Virus record (IMG/VR): IMGVR_UViG_3300035670_013267
Coordinates: 1 to 38,904 of that record
DNA from: a virus
Reading direction: 5' to 3' (one strand)
DNA length: 38,904 bases
Shown: piece by piece, positions 1-8,244 of the stretch
Layout of the letters: each line of letters starts with the position of its first letter
Position numbering within the stretch: position 1 is the first letter of the stretch
The notes under the pieces: generated by a model
Told to the model about the DNA's origin: nothing
Seen by the model: only the letters and a program-made list of their open reading frames with translations
The model's database searches: none
Translations under genes and position numbers: made by a program

Positions 1-126
1 GATGAATTTCGAGATAAAATTTTAACTAAAAAATTAAACTTACTCAACTTTGATAATACTGAAAGAGCTTTTTATAATGTGGCATCTAATTATGTAGGCT
101 ATAAAAGCATACCTGTATTAGAATAA
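1..126 (+). CDS. 3' end of an unidentified + strand gene (partial)
   Basis: The first 126 bases read open in frame 1 and stop at TAA; the gene starts outside the window. The 41 visible residues end in ...AFYNVASNYVGYKSIPVLE and look like real coding sequence (mixed charged and hydrophobic residues, normal low-GC codon use). The ending faintly recalls the C-termini of DUF932-type phage or plasmid proteins, but this is too short to name. It converges on the lysis genes, so it is either host flank beyond the attachment site or a cargo gene at the prophage end. Confidence 0.5.
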   Translation, partial: DEFRDKILTKKLNLLNFDNTERAFYNVASNYVGYKSIPVLE

Positions 127-182
127 TGTATTAAAGCAATTATTTCTTGTTAGTGATTGAAAAATTATCAATCATGTTCTTA

Positions 183-256
183 TGGACCATGACGGATTCG
201 AACCATCGACCGAACGGTTATGAGCCGTTTGCTCTAACCAACTGAGCTAATGGTCC
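183..256 (-). tRNA. tRNA-Ile2 (anticodon CAU, probable lysidine type)
   Basis: A full cloverleaf is visible on the - strand: acceptor GGACCAT/ATGGTCC, D stem GCTC/GAGC, anticodon stem AACGG/CCGTT with loop CTCATAA, T stem GATGG/CCGTC with loop TTCGAAT, discriminator A, no encoded CCA. The anticodon is CAU. The body resembles Gram-positive tRNA-Ile2 (GGACCxTTAGCTCAG... start, AACGGCTCATAACCGTT arm) more than elongator or initiator tRNA-Met, so I infer that TilS modifies it to read AUA. It could be host-borne (flank) or phage-borne. Confidence 0.9.
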
Positions 257-257
257 T

Positions 258-470
258 GAAAACAAAATCACCCACAACCTGTCATCAGGATTGTGAGCGG
301 CAATGTTTGGAATTTAAGTTTAATGATAAACTTAAATGGATTTGACTATACCAAAACATATATTTTATGTAAAACAAAACCGCCCTAGCCTGGTAGAGGG
401 CGGTTTATGAAAAATTATGTCTTAGACAAGTTCATTGTACTGCTGCTTTTCCTTTTAGGCAAGAACTTTT
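258..470. other. Non-coding gap between tRNA-Ile2 and the endolysin gene
   Basis: No gene is seen. The gap holds an imperfect hairpin at 274-293 (CACAACCTG / CAGGATTGTG with one bulged A) and the strong terminator at 371-406. No convincing promoter for the tRNA was found. The phage-host junction could lie here, but the second copy of any attachment core is outside the window. Confidence 0.5.
371..406 (-). terminator. Rho-independent terminator of the late/lysis operon
   Basis: A perfect 10-bp inverted repeat AAACCGCCCT (377-386) / AGGGCGGTTT (397-406) with a 10-nt loop is followed, in the - direction, by TTTTGTTTT. It lies 65 bp after the endolysin stop and is the natural end of the late transcript. 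The run of A on the other side means it may also act weakly on + strand transcription. Confidence 0.85.
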
Positions 471-1733
471 TTAATAGTTCAATGTTTGACCTGGATAAAT
501 TAAGTTTGGATTAAATAGTCCGTTCCGTTGGGCTAAAGCTTGGTATGTGGTACCGAGTTTAGTGGCAATACTTGATAAATTATCACCAAACTTGACAGTA
601 TAAACATTATTTGTTGCTGATCCATTGACTTTCAAAACTTGGCCAGGATAAATAAGGTTTGGATTAGCCAATCCATTTAATGCAGACAATGTTTGATAGT
701 CTGTGCCATGTTGGTAAGCAATACTTGATAATGTTTCACCATATTGGACTACGTGTGTTGCTTCTGGTTGTTTATCAGGAACAGTTGCCGCATCTGGCAA
801 TAATTCAATATCACCTTTGCTTATCCATGACAAGATACCTCCAAGCAATACTCTGCTTCCAGTTACTTCTTGCACTTTGTAGCTGTTGCCTTTTACCCAA
901 TCTGGAATAGCTTCGCCAGTTGCCCATGCATCTACGTTAAATTTCACTTTGACCATATCGCCAACTTTAACATCTGAATTTGGTGTTTTTTCAGTTTCTT
1001 CACCGGCTTCTGTTGCTGGTGTGTCCGTTTCTGGTTTGTCAGTAGCCGTATATCCGTTATCCGTAATTCCTGTTAGGTCTACGTTACCATCTAAACCGCC
1101 TGCAATATAAGTTGAGGTAAATTGCCAAATTGCGATACCATCCATACTAGGGAAATAGTTATATAACGGACTTGGTGTTACATCATAGCTAGGATATGCA
1201 GCAATCCATAAGGAATTAGGGAACTCTTTAATAATTCGTTGATAGTCCACGTATTGCAACGTAAAAGGCTTGTATGAATAATACATTGGCGTATACCCTG
1301 CTTGTTTGATACGGCGCATACCATACAAAATCGTTTCTGTATTTGCGTTTACATCAGGACTAGCCCCATGTTCAAAATCTAATGCAACAATGGAATTTTT
1401 AGGCGTTTGGATGCGTGGCAAGAAGTAATCCATTGTTGTTTTAGCAATATCCATGCTACCGAACGTATCGTACCATATATAACTGTGCGCTCGTTTTCCT
1501 TGAGCAATGGCACTTGCTACTTGCGTTTTATACGTATACTGCTCATAAATTCCACTAGCATTGTAACCACCAATTTGAGCGATAGTAAATTTATCATGTG
1601 CATAGCCAAAACGGCCTTGTTCACCTTGGTAAATCGCCCAGTCAACGCCTTGGTCTCCTTTTGCAGCAAATGTACTAACTGGCGCTAAAAAAAACAGGCC
1701 TACCAATAATGTTACTAATAGTTTCTTTTTCAT
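471..1733 (-). CDS. Endolysin: GH25 muramidase with signal peptide, SH3-like domain and two LysM repeats
   Basis: 420 aa. Residues 1-24 form a Sec signal peptide (KKK, hydrophobic core, cleavage around TFAA-KG). Residues ~25-225 are a glycosyl hydrolase 25 lysozyme: GVDWAIYQ with D31, and the catalytic DFE at D119/E121 in IVALDFEHG. Residues ~250-315 look like a bacterial SH3 domain (VGDMVKVKF...). LysM repeats follow at ~325-370 and ~377-420 (HVVQYGETLSSIA..., YTVKFGDNLSSIA...), binding peptidoglycan GlcNAc. It would cut the MurNAc-GlcNAc bond and release progeny. It directly follows the holin (stop codon adjacent to this ATG). The signal peptide suggests Sec export with holin acting as trigger, rather than simple escape through holin holes. 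Confidence 0.93.
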   Translation of the reverse strand: MKKKLLVTLLVGLFFLAPVSTFAAKGDQGVDWAIYQGEQGRFGYAHDKFTIAQIGGYNASGIYEQYTYKTQVASAIAQGKRAHSYIWYDTFGSMDIAKTTMDYFLPRIQTPKNSIVALDFEHGASPDVNANTETILYGMRRIKQAGYTPMYYSYKPFTLQYVDYQRIIKEFPNSLWIAAYPSYDVTPSPLYNYFPSMDGIAIWQFTSTYIAGGLDGNVDLTGITDNGYTATDKPETDTPATEAGEETEKTPNSDVKVGDMVKVKFNVDAWATGEAIPDWVKGNSYKVQEVTGSRVLLGGILSWISKGDIELLPDAATVPDKQPEATHVVQYGETLSSIAYQHGTDYQTLSALNGLANPNLIYPGQVLKVNGSATNNVYTVKFGDNLSSIATKLGTTYQALAQRNGLFNPNLIYPGQTLNY

Positions 1734-1967
1734 CTATTTGTCTCCTTTTCTATCTGATAATCCAGGTGTTGTATGGTCTGTCACAATTCCTAAAATAGTT
1801 AATACAACAAACACTGCATTGATAACATCTAGCAATTGCTGATTAATCACATCAATTTGAAATTTATACCCAAAAGGAACTGCAACTACTTGAATAAGTA
1901 ACAAAACTGCAGGAATAAGAGACAACCAGAATTGTTTATTTTTTATTCTTGACTTCCAATCAATCAT
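1734..1967 (-). CDS. Holin, phi LC3 family (Phage_holin_1)
   Basis: 77 aa from ATG at 1967 (MIDWKSRIKNKQFW...). This start has an ideal GGAGG eight bases upstream; a longer reading frame starting at 2036 would run through the upstream gene and has no such site. The start IDWKxRxKNKxFWLxLIPAxLLL and two hydrophobic segments (about residues 13-33 and 44-62) with a charged tail (TPGLSDRKGDK) match phi LC3-type holins, which permeabilise the membrane at the time of lysis. The start overlaps the preceding gene by 8 bases, and the stop abuts the endolysin start. Confidence 0.88.
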   Translation of the reverse strand: MIDWKSRIKNKQFWLSLIPAVLLLIQVVAVPFGYKFQIDVINQQLLDVINAVFVVLTILGIVTDHTTPGLSDRKGDK

Positions 1968-2181
1968 TTTTATTTCCTCCAATTCCTCGAAAGAGGGTTT
2001 TATTTTGTTCTTCCAATCGACTAATGCGCACCTCATGGTTATTTAATCGGTCAACAGCTTGTTTTAGTTCTTTCATGCTATCTTCTAATTGAGAGAAGAC
2101 ATGATAGAATTTCATTAATGCGAAGATAATTCCGCCTAAAAATGTAATCACCGCTAACCATTGTTCTAGTGTTAAGTTCAT
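1960..2181 (-). CDS. XhlA-like small membrane protein of the lysis cassette
   Basis: 73 aa. One membrane segment at residues ~8-24 (WLAVITFLGGIIFALMKF) is followed by a charged heptad-rich helix (SQLEDSMKELKQAVDRLNNHEVRISRLEEQNKTL), the reverse order of classic XhlA but the same kind of product: a membrane-anchored coiled coil encoded beside the holin. In Bacillus PBSX, XhlA and the holin XhlB act together with the amidase. It is translationally coupled to the holin by an 8-base overlap. It could be a second holin or a lysis regulator. Confidence 0.6.
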   Translation of the reverse strand: MNLTLEQWLAVITFLGGIIFALMKFYHVFSQLEDSMKELKQAVDRLNNHEVRISRLEEQNKTLFRGIGGNKND

Positions 2182-2202
2182 CCTGCACCTACTTTCTACT
2201 TA

Positions 2203-2234
2203 CAATAAAACCGCTTAGCCTTCGCTAAACGGTT
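2203..2234 (-). terminator. Hairpin/terminator overlapping the XkdX stop codon
   Basis: On the - strand AACCGTTTAGC / GCTAAGCGGTT forms an 11-bp stem with a single G-U wobble (2209-2219 and 2224-2234), followed by TTTATTG. On the + strand the wobble would be a C-A mismatch, so the structure favours the - strand. It separates the tail-fibre genes from the lysis cassette and may attenuate lysis-gene transcription. Confidence 0.55.
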
Positions 2235-2352
2235 CACCTGTCATTTTAGTAAATTCCTCTTCTGTAATACAACTAGGTACAAATTCTGCGACCTGTTCAG
2301 GAGTAAACAGCCCCCAGTCAAACATTAACTTAATGTCATCGTATGAATACAT
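2215..2352 (-). CDS. XkdX family small protein
   Basis: 45 aa, read directly from the sequence: starts MYSYDDIKLMFDWGLFTPEQ and ends TGEPFSEG. XkdX proteins (~45-55 aa, from the B. subtilis PBSX xkdX locus) sit between the last tail-fibre gene and the lysis genes, typically with a YxxIKxxYDxGxxTxxxVxxFV pattern and an acidic end, which is what is seen here. Role unknown. ATG overlaps the previous stop as TAATG. Its stop codon lies inside a terminator-like hairpin. Confidence 0.8.
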   Translation of the reverse strand: MYSYDDIKLMFDWGLFTPEQVAEFVPSCITEEEFTKMTGEPFSEG

Positions 2353-2726
2353 TATTTTGCACCTCCGATTTGTTCTTTAATCGCATCAATTTCTTTAGTA
2401 TTTTGAAGCGAAGTAAGCATGGTCTTTGAATTGATTTGAGCTAATGATTCTGCTTTAGCAGCTAGTTTTTCATTTGCTTGTTTTAAAACAGCGTTATCCG
2501 CTTCTAATACTGCTGAAAGGTTTTCTAACAGATTTAATTTCTTCGAATAATCTTGTGTGACTGCTTCTTCCCATTTTTGTTCTGAAAAATTAAAGAATTG
2601 TGATTGTTCATTGTCCAAAGCTTCAAGCGGTTTAATCTCAACAAAAGGTAAAGATGTTGGAAAATTATCCTCTACTTCGTTTTTTTCAAAACCCATTGGG
2701 TACAATACTTTGTATACTACTTTCAT
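2352..2726 (-). CDS. Tail-associated coiled-coil protein, unknown function
   Basis: 124 aa. The N-terminal 60 residues (VVYKVLYPMGFEKNEVEDNFPTS...) resemble the short chaperone or accessory proteins that follow tail fibres in Lactobacillales phages; residues ~60-120 are a long helix with heptads (LLENLSAVLEADNAVLKQANEKLAAKAESLAQI). A strong GGAGG lies before the ATG. I do not recognise a named family. A role as fibre assembly protein or trimerising baseplate part is inferred only from position. Confidence 0.7.
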   Translation of the reverse strand: MKVVYKVLYPMGFEKNEVEDNFPTSLPFVEIKPLEALDNEQSQFFNFSEQKWEEAVTQDYSKKLNLLENLSAVLEADNAVLKQANEKLAAKAESLAQINSKTMLTSLQNTKEIDAIKEQIGGAK

Positions 2727-2740
2727 TTTATTTTCCTCCT

Positions 2741-3253
2741 TTAATATGGATTTTTAGCCATCCAACAACTTGAAATAGTAATCCATGCTCCTTTTGCGAC
2801 ACTATCTTTACATACAATATTTGAGTTATCTGCTGTGTTCATGTATAACAAGCACATTTTGTCATCGCTGGTTTTGCCATACATTCGAACCGCTTCAATC
2901 GGATATGCCCATGTTGGAATGTTGAACCACACCGCCTGGTTATCTTTTAAAGCAGATAATTGGAATGATCCTGTGAGATATACCAGATCTCCCCGTCGGT
3001 ATAATTTTAGAGAACCACCTGACATCACAGAAGCGTTGTTATCCTTATCTACCATTGCATAATCTGCTTTAGCATTTGTAAGGACTGGCTCTTTTCCTTT
3101 TACTTGAATTCCATCTTGAAAATTTTTAGTACCTAGAATAGTTTCATTTCCAACAGCCTTTACTAATTTGCCTTCAATACCATCAATGGCATCTGCGTGT
3201 GTTTTCATGTACTTATTAACACCATTTTCTTTTAACTGAACGATATCTGCCAT
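2741..3253 (-). CDS. Tail fibre / receptor-binding protein, C-terminal piece
   Basis: 170 aa. The N-terminus (MADIVQLKENGVNKYMKTHADAIDG) is the usual short attachment segment of Firmicute phage baseplate fibres; residues ~40-60 contain GTKNFQDGIQVKGKEPV, a shaft-type sequence; the rest (MSGGSLKLYRRGDLVYLTGSFQLS... to WITISSCWMAKNPY) is a beta-rich head of the kind that binds cell-surface polysaccharide. It is the last large fibre gene before XkdX, the usual place for the host-range determinant. Function is inferred from composition and position. Confidence 0.7.
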   Translation of the reverse strand: MADIVQLKENGVNKYMKTHADAIDGIEGKLVKAVGNETILGTKNFQDGIQVKGKEPVLTNAKADYAMVDKDNNASVMSGGSLKLYRRGDLVYLTGSFQLSALKDNQAVWFNIPTWAYPIEAVRMYGKTSDDKMCLLYMNTADNSNIVCKDSVAKGAWITISSCWMAKNPY

Positions 3254-3570
3254 TACGCTTCACCTACCTTTTCAAATGTAAAAAATGGTAATGCATCCAA
3301 TTTTGCTTTATCCGTTTTAGACATTAAACCGTCTTTTTCAGCAGTGGCATTGCCAGGAAGTGTTGGAATGATAGTTGTGTCAGGCAACGCTCTTACGTCA
3401 GTAGCACTTAATGTAACTTCACCTGTGTGACCATTTACAGACGAAACAGTGCCCGCTCCAGCACCACTGATTTTTCCATCAATAAATTCATTTAGACCCG
3501 CAACACCTTCTGTACTAGTTTGTACATCAATGGCTACGCCATCCTTTTTTATTACATATAATTCAGCCAT
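3253..3570 (-). CDS. Short fibre/baseplate module with VNGHTG motif (copy 2)
   Basis: 105 aa. The start MAELYVIKKDGVAIDVQTSTEGV is an attachment segment like that of the next gene; residues ~43-60 carry SSVNGHTGEVTLSATDV, a motif common in phage fibre collars; residues ~70-90 have the GLMSKTDKAKLDAL pattern found in trimeric fibre proteins. The gene ends at TAATG with the next one and overlaps the previous one by 8 bases, so three fibre genes are tightly coupled. Likely a structural spacer of the baseplate or fibre. Confidence 0.65.
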   Translation of the reverse strand: MAELYVIKKDGVAIDVQTSTEGVAGLNEFIDGKISGAGAGTVSSVNGHTGEVTLSATDVRALPDTTIIPTLPGNATAEKDGLMSKTDKAKLDALPFFTFEKVGEA

Positions 3571-3880
3571 TTATTTCTTCATCTCCTTTTACTTTTTCAA
3601 ACTCAACACCAGAACCACCTAGTTTTCCAGCTTCATAATCAGCTATGATTTTTAACATTTTGTCATACTCCTGTTTCGAAATCATAATCCCATCGATAGG
3701 TAAATCTAAGTCTGCACGCGTAATAATTACTGCGCCTGTATGTCCATTTACTGAAGATACTTTTGAATTACCAGCCATTATCTCTGTTAATCCAAGGATT
3801 GCCGATACGTGTGTCATAGGAAAAAACTGACGTTTAATACCATTTTCATCAGTTTCCATCATTCTCTTAGCATCAACCAT
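3563..3880 (-). CDS. Short fibre/baseplate module with VNGHTG motif (copy 1)
   Basis: 105 aa, the same length as the next gene. Residues ~41-58 read KVSSVNGHTGAVIITRADL, homologous to the motif in the following gene, which suggests a duplicated or exchanged module. The C-terminal half (SKQEYDKMLKIIADYEAGKL) is helical. It overlaps both neighbours by 8 bases. A structural part of the fibre or baseplate is the best guess. Confidence 0.6.
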   Translation of the reverse strand: MVDAKRMMETDENGIKRQFFPMTHVSAILGLTEIMAGNSKVSSVNGHTGAVIITRADLDLPIDGIMISKQEYDKMLKIIADYEAGKLGGSGVEFEKVKGDEEING

Positions 3881-4781
3881 TATTTACACCTTCAATCGTA
3901 AAAACATTTTGTTTTGGATCATCAACTGTCGCTATGATTAACGCCCCTTCTTCTATTGGGAAATTGACTGTACCCACCAGTTCAACTTCATGATTCTTAG
4001 AAAATGAATCATCCTCTAAAATTTCTAACGTGTTTACATTGCCGTATTTGATGGTGTATAGCCGTTCATCTAACCGATGATACAAATAATCCATATCAGC
4101 CAGTAAACGCTCTGAAAGTGAATTGTGGCGCACTCCTTGTATGTCTACACGTGCATCCATTAATTCAGCTAGCATTGTTCCGCCTGGATCAACAGTTTTT
4201 AAAATATCCTTAATTGATTCAAACCAAATTAGATAATCTGATTCTTGACCGTTTCGCCAAGCTTCAAATGTATCTTGTTGATTTTTGCGCCACTTTTCAA
4301 ACTCTTCTTTTCTAGCGTTCATCCAAGCTGTAAAATCGCCTTTATTTTCATTGATAAAAGCGGTCATGTCTGCAATTAAATCTTCTATTGATTGCCAATA
4401 AGAACCCATTTCACCTTCTGTTTTAGAAGCGGCATTGACAACAAAGTAAGAAAAGTTCTGCGTTGATCCAATTAGATTGTCGCCTTTATGAATACTGAAA
4501 TATGCTTCCTGTCTGTGCAATGACTGCATAGAATATTCATCAAAGGTATACTGGATAACCCCTTTTTTGGCATTCACAATTTTTGCTGCTCGTTGAATCG
4601 GATACTTTTTATCAATAACTGATTCAAAAAATACTTCGCAACCTGTTAAATCAAGTGGCAAAGCATTTTCAACTAATATAGCTTCTAAAACTTCGGTATT
4701 TCGGTTCCCTTGCCGTACATTTTGAATACCAATGTAATTGTATGGCTCCGTGGTGCTTAGTGTCGCTTGCCATTTAACCAT
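3873..4781 (-). CDS. Baseplate upper protein, BppU N-terminal domain
   Basis: 302 aa. The first ~130 residues (TEPYNYIGIQNVRQGNRNTEVLEAIL... LPLDLTGCEVFFES) form the beta-sandwich BppU_N domain that docks on the Dit hub in lactococcal-type baseplates. Residues ~125-200 form a helical region rich in repeated W/F-E-W units (FTAWMNARKEEFEKWRKNQQDTFEAWRNG), probably a trimeric helical shaft. The C-terminal 80 residues are beta-rich. It directly follows the Tal gene, the normal order Dit-Tal-BppU-RBP. Confidence 0.85.
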   Translation of the reverse strand: MVKWQATLSTTEPYNYIGIQNVRQGNRNTEVLEAILVENALPLDLTGCEVFFESVIDKKYPIQRAAKIVNAKKGVIQYTFDEYSMQSLHRQEAYFSIHKGDNLIGSTQNFSYFVVNAASKTEGEMGSYWQSIEDLIADMTAFINENKGDFTAWMNARKEEFEKWRKNQQDTFEAWRNGQESDYLIWFESIKDILKTVDPGGTMLAELMDARVDIQGVRHNSLSERLLADMDYLYHRLDERLYTIKYGNVNTLEILEDDSFSKNHEVELVGTVNFPIEEGALIIATVDDPKQNVFTIEGVNNG

Positions 4782-4795
4782 TTGTGTGCTCCTTT

Positions 4796-7528
4796 CTAAA
4801 AATTAATAACGTCACGCGGATTGATTCGTTGCCATTGTCCTCCTTTCCACACTTCAAAGTGAAGGTGAACTCCTGTAGCAGTCCCTGTAGCTCCCATAAT
4901 TCCAACTTTATTTGTTGTTGTAACTTTATCACCAACAGCTAAATCTACAGAATCCAAGTGTCCATAATACGTGTAGTAACCATCATCATGTTGGATAACT
5001 ACATAGTTTCCTCCAGTACCATCATAAGTAGCTGTGATTACAGTACCGTTTCTTGCGACGTACACTGGCGGCATCGAACCTGCTGGCATTGACGCAATAT
5101 CTATTCCTCCATGTATTCCAGCTGCCCCTCCACTAGCATAGTCAGGTTCATCCCATTCTTGTGTAATCGTATAACTTGAACGAACAGGATTCATCCAAGT
5201 TGGCTTACTAGGTTTTAAGTCTTTCAGCAAATTGTACCAATATTGAGCTAACGGAATACGTTCAGGATGTGTGACCGCTGGCCGTTCAAAGTTTGCTTCA
5301 AATGCCATCGTAGCTGTGCCAATATCTGTTAATGCTTTGAACTCTGCAACGGAATATGGATAAGCTGCCGATGGAATGTATTGGCCATTATGCATATGCC
5401 AATCAAGCAACTTCAACTGCGTAGTAATGTTTCGATAGTCACCACTGATACCAGCTTGAGCCAATAATCGTTGTACATAAGCACGGCCACTTTCACCAGC
5501 AATTGGCGATGTCCATTGAACTAACCCGTAGCCAGGACCTCCGCCGCCTTCGTCAATGTCTGGCATAATTCCAGATTCTTGGTCCATGTTCCCTAAAATC
5601 CCAGCGGTTGCTTGTTCGCTGTATCCTTTTGATTTTAAGAACTGCCAAACCGCCCAAGCATTTTTCTCTTTTTCGGTTGTTAGCTCTGGTGGTACATCAC
5701 CATCATTGCCGCCTGATCCATCACCAGGTATTACTTCTTTGCCGCCAACAATCAATCTATCAACTGTAATAGTTGCTTTACTTCCTTCTGGACCAAAGAA
5801 GTTAAAGTTATTCCCAACAAATAACTGAGTAAGACCCGTGATTATATGGCCTGCCCCTTTTTGATTGGATAACCCAATAATTTTCTGAGGATTATCGGCG
5901 ACTAATAGCAGTGAGTTGCCATCGGAAATCACAGGATTTCCGTTTTTATCTACTAGACCTGGAAAAGGATTTCCTTTTGTACCAATTGTCCCAATATGAC
6001 TAGAACCATTCCAAAATTCCGTACCTTTTTTTGTTAATTCCATTATTTTAGTTTTACCGTTCCATGCTTGTAAAGCGCCGCTTGCAAGCCTCAAAATATC
6101 TCCATAAGCATTGAATGATGTTTCAAAAATGTCTGCTCTAATTTTCCCAGCCCCTATAAAGTTTGCATTAAATACTCCATCTATTGTCCAAGCGGTCTCA
6201 AATTTTTGAGGATTCCATCCATTTTTGCTAAAACCAATACCTGACTTATTCATTCTTAACACCCTTTTTGCAGTCTTAATATCTGGAGTATCCATAATAA
6301 GAATGTCTGAAGGTCTATTTTTAGGCCAATGGACAACATATCCTCCATCATTACCTGTAATCACCTTTGAAGCGTTCAGTAAATTTTCATAGGCAGTTTC
6401 TTGTACTTCCTCAACTTTTTTTAATGTTGCTTCAACTGCTTGCTGAACGGTGTTAGTGTAAAAACCTAAATCATTTCCAAGAACCATATCTTTATAAGCG
6501 CCAATTCTTGGGTACCAGTTATATTCAATCATTCGCTCTTCAAACGTAATATCTTGTTTTTGAAGTTTTCCATGCACTGAATCTCCTAGTTGCAGTTCAA
6601 AGAGATCTTTGTATTCAGCATATTCGTCAGTAGAAGCTAAATCTATAATTGATACTTGATGACTTACTTTCGGTAAATGAATTTTCTTTTTACCGAACAG
6701 TTCATTTTCCGCCCATTTTTTCAATTCCTCTTTAGATTTACATTCAGAATTTGTATACTTCCCAATAACTCGATTACTATCAGTTACAACAAATCCTTTT
6801 GGCTGAACATACTTTAAAATAATTGGATTTTTTTCTGAATCATAGTCTCCATCAGGTACAGCACCTATTAGATATAAACTATTAGGACATTGCTCTCCAG
6901 AAGTAGTTTCAACAATGCTATCTAAATTTAATCCAAAGTCTATTACAAAACCTCTGTCTTGCCCTAATCGTTTTGTTAATTTGATTTCAAAATTATCAAC
7001 ATCTAATTCTGCATTTGCTACCCCAACTAAGTTCTGTGCTTGGTTATTGCTACCTATTAGCGCATCCATTGGGTAGTTTTCTTTAATAGTGAATTGATGT
7101 ACCTCTTCGAAATCGGCAAAATAATGAAATGGTTGCTTAAATGCTAATGAGTTTTGAATTTTATTCATAATTTCATCAGCGCCTAATCGATCAGCAAACA
7201 TATATTCAATAAAATTACGATTGGTATCAAACGAAATATGATTTGCTGTGAAACTAATTGTGGTTAAGGTTTTTTCGTTTATTTTATTTATTCTGAATAG
7301 TTGCCATGTTTTGTTTGGAGTGTAAGCTTTAAGGATTGAACCTACAGCCAATTTTTCTGAATGTTGCCCACTCAAGCTATAAACCCCGGTTAAAACGAAT
7401 CTGCCATTTATAACTCTGTTTATAATAGGTTCATCTTCAAAATCAGGTAAAAACAATCCGTTATGATCAAAATCAATTTCATCTTTGTCATATAGTTTGA
7501 TGTCATTTATTTTTTCGCTCATATCCAT
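4796..7528 (-). CDS. Tail-associated lysin (Tal): tail endopeptidase-like N-terminus, tail lysozyme and M23 peptidase domains
   Basis: 910 aa. The N-terminal ~380 residues are of the prophage tail endopeptidase / gp27-like type that forms the tail tip. A GSGG linker lies near residue 605. Residues ~620-765 are a phage tail lysozyme domain (KNAWAVWQFLKSKGYS..., ILGNMDQESG with candidate catalytic E651). Residues ~780-905 are an M23 metallo-endopeptidase with zinc ligands H806 and D810 (HGGID) and the HLHFE motif at H888-L-H890. The protein should locally digest glycan and peptide cross-links during DNA injection. It overlaps Dit by 10 bases. Having both activities in one tail-tip protein is known but not universal. 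Confidence 0.9.
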   Translation of the reverse strand: MDMSEKINDIKLYDKDEIDFDHNGLFLPDFEDEPIINRVINGRFVLTGVYSLSGQHSEKLAVGSILKAYTPNKTWQLFRINKINEKTLTTISFTANHISFDTNRNFIEYMFADRLGADEIMNKIQNSLAFKQPFHYFADFEEVHQFTIKENYPMDALIGSNNQAQNLVGVANAELDVDNFEIKLTKRLGQDRGFVIDFGLNLDSIVETTSGEQCPNSLYLIGAVPDGDYDSEKNPIILKYVQPKGFVVTDSNRVIGKYTNSECKSKEELKKWAENELFGKKKIHLPKVSHQVSIIDLASTDEYAEYKDLFELQLGDSVHGKLQKQDITFEERMIEYNWYPRIGAYKDMVLGNDLGFYTNTVQQAVEATLKKVEEVQETAYENLLNASKVITGNDGGYVVHWPKNRPSDILIMDTPDIKTAKRVLRMNKSGIGFSKNGWNPQKFETAWTIDGVFNANFIGAGKIRADIFETSFNAYGDILRLASGALQAWNGKTKIMELTKKGTEFWNGSSHIGTIGTKGNPFPGLVDKNGNPVISDGNSLLLVADNPQKIIGLSNQKGAGHIITGLTQLFVGNNFNFFGPEGSKATITVDRLIVGGKEVIPGDGSGGNDGDVPPELTTEKEKNAWAVWQFLKSKGYSEQATAGILGNMDQESGIMPDIDEGGGGPGYGLVQWTSPIAGESGRAYVQRLLAQAGISGDYRNITTQLKLLDWHMHNGQYIPSAAYPYSVAEFKALTDIGTATMAFEANFERPAVTHPERIPLAQYWYNLLKDLKPSKPTWMNPVRSSYTITQEWDEPDYASGGAAGIHGGIDIASMPAGSMPPVYVARNGTVITATYDGTGGNYVVIQHDDGYYTYYGHLDSVDLAVGDKVTTTNKVGIMGATGTATGVHLHFEVWKGGQWQRINPRDVINF

Positions 7529-8244
7529 ACACTCCTATTCATCATACGAATTGTTTTTACTCCTTGTATTTTCAAAATATTCTTTCCTGGATTAAGAGTT
7601 GGTAATTCTCCATAAGTTTTCAAAAAGCTTCTGTTTTGTATAGCCAATCTTTTTTCACTATCTATCGTGATTACTCCATCTTTTTTTGGATTCTTCACTG
7701 TGAAGAGCGCTCCGTTTGTTTCTATTTTAAGTTCATTTCCATTTGATTCTACTTCAAATAAAGGTCTGGCAATTTCTGTCCCAGGGTCTTCAATAATATT
7801 TACTCCATTTTGCAATGAAACAAAGTATTCTCTTAATGTACGTTTAAACGGTTGACATTCAAAATTAACTGTAAATCGCCAAAAAGCGCCCATTTCATTT
7901 GTGTACGGTCTAGGCTGGCCATTAAAAGTTACAATGGCTTCCCTATACTTATCAGGATCTGTGTGTAGAATTAATTTACCGCTACCGCTTAACCATCGTT
8001 TTACATCTTCTAAACGGTCAAATTCAACTAATTGCATCTCTATTGGATAATCAAATGAATCGTAGTCTCCGAAACTTCTATGCAATTTCCCACTTTTTCC
8101 TAAAACTTTAATCGAGTCAATTACCTTTGGGGCTGTTATTTCTGAAAGTTCTTCATTTATAAAGCAATCCATATCTTTATAAGAATGAATATTTCTGAAA
8201 ACAAACCACGGGCATGAACAGCTGTGCCAATAATTTTCCGCCAT
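7519..8244 (-). CDS. Distal tail protein (Dit)
   Basis: 241 aa. Residues ~20-140 (FINEELSEITAPKVIDSIKV... GDYDSFDYPIEMQLVEFDRLEDVKRWLSGSGKLIL... PFKRTLREYF) form the phage tail family / Dit N-terminal belt that makes the hexameric hub; the remainder is a galectin-like C-terminal part. It lies between the tape measure and Tal genes as expected. ATG overlaps the tape-measure stop (TGATG), so the start is coupled. The N-terminal stretch MAENYWHSCSCPWFVFRN with two Cys is unusual for Dit. Confidence 0.85.
   Translation of the reverse strand: MAENYWHSCSCPWFVFRNIHSYKDMDCFINEELSEITAPKVIDSIKVLGKSGKLHRSFGDYDSFDYPIEMQLVEFDRLEDVKRWLSGSGKLILHTDPDKYREAIVTFNGQPRPYTNEMGAFWRFTVNFECQPFKRTLREYFVSLQNGVNIIEDPGTEIARPLFEVESNGNELKIETNGALFTVKNPKKDGVITIDSEKRLAIQNRSFLKTYGELPTLNPGKNILKIQGVKTIRMMNRSVWI

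Noticed and set aside
184-256. Elongator or initiator tRNA-Met
   Set aside because: The CAU anticodon alone allows it, but the acceptor and anticodon arm match Gram-positive tRNA-Ile2 much better.
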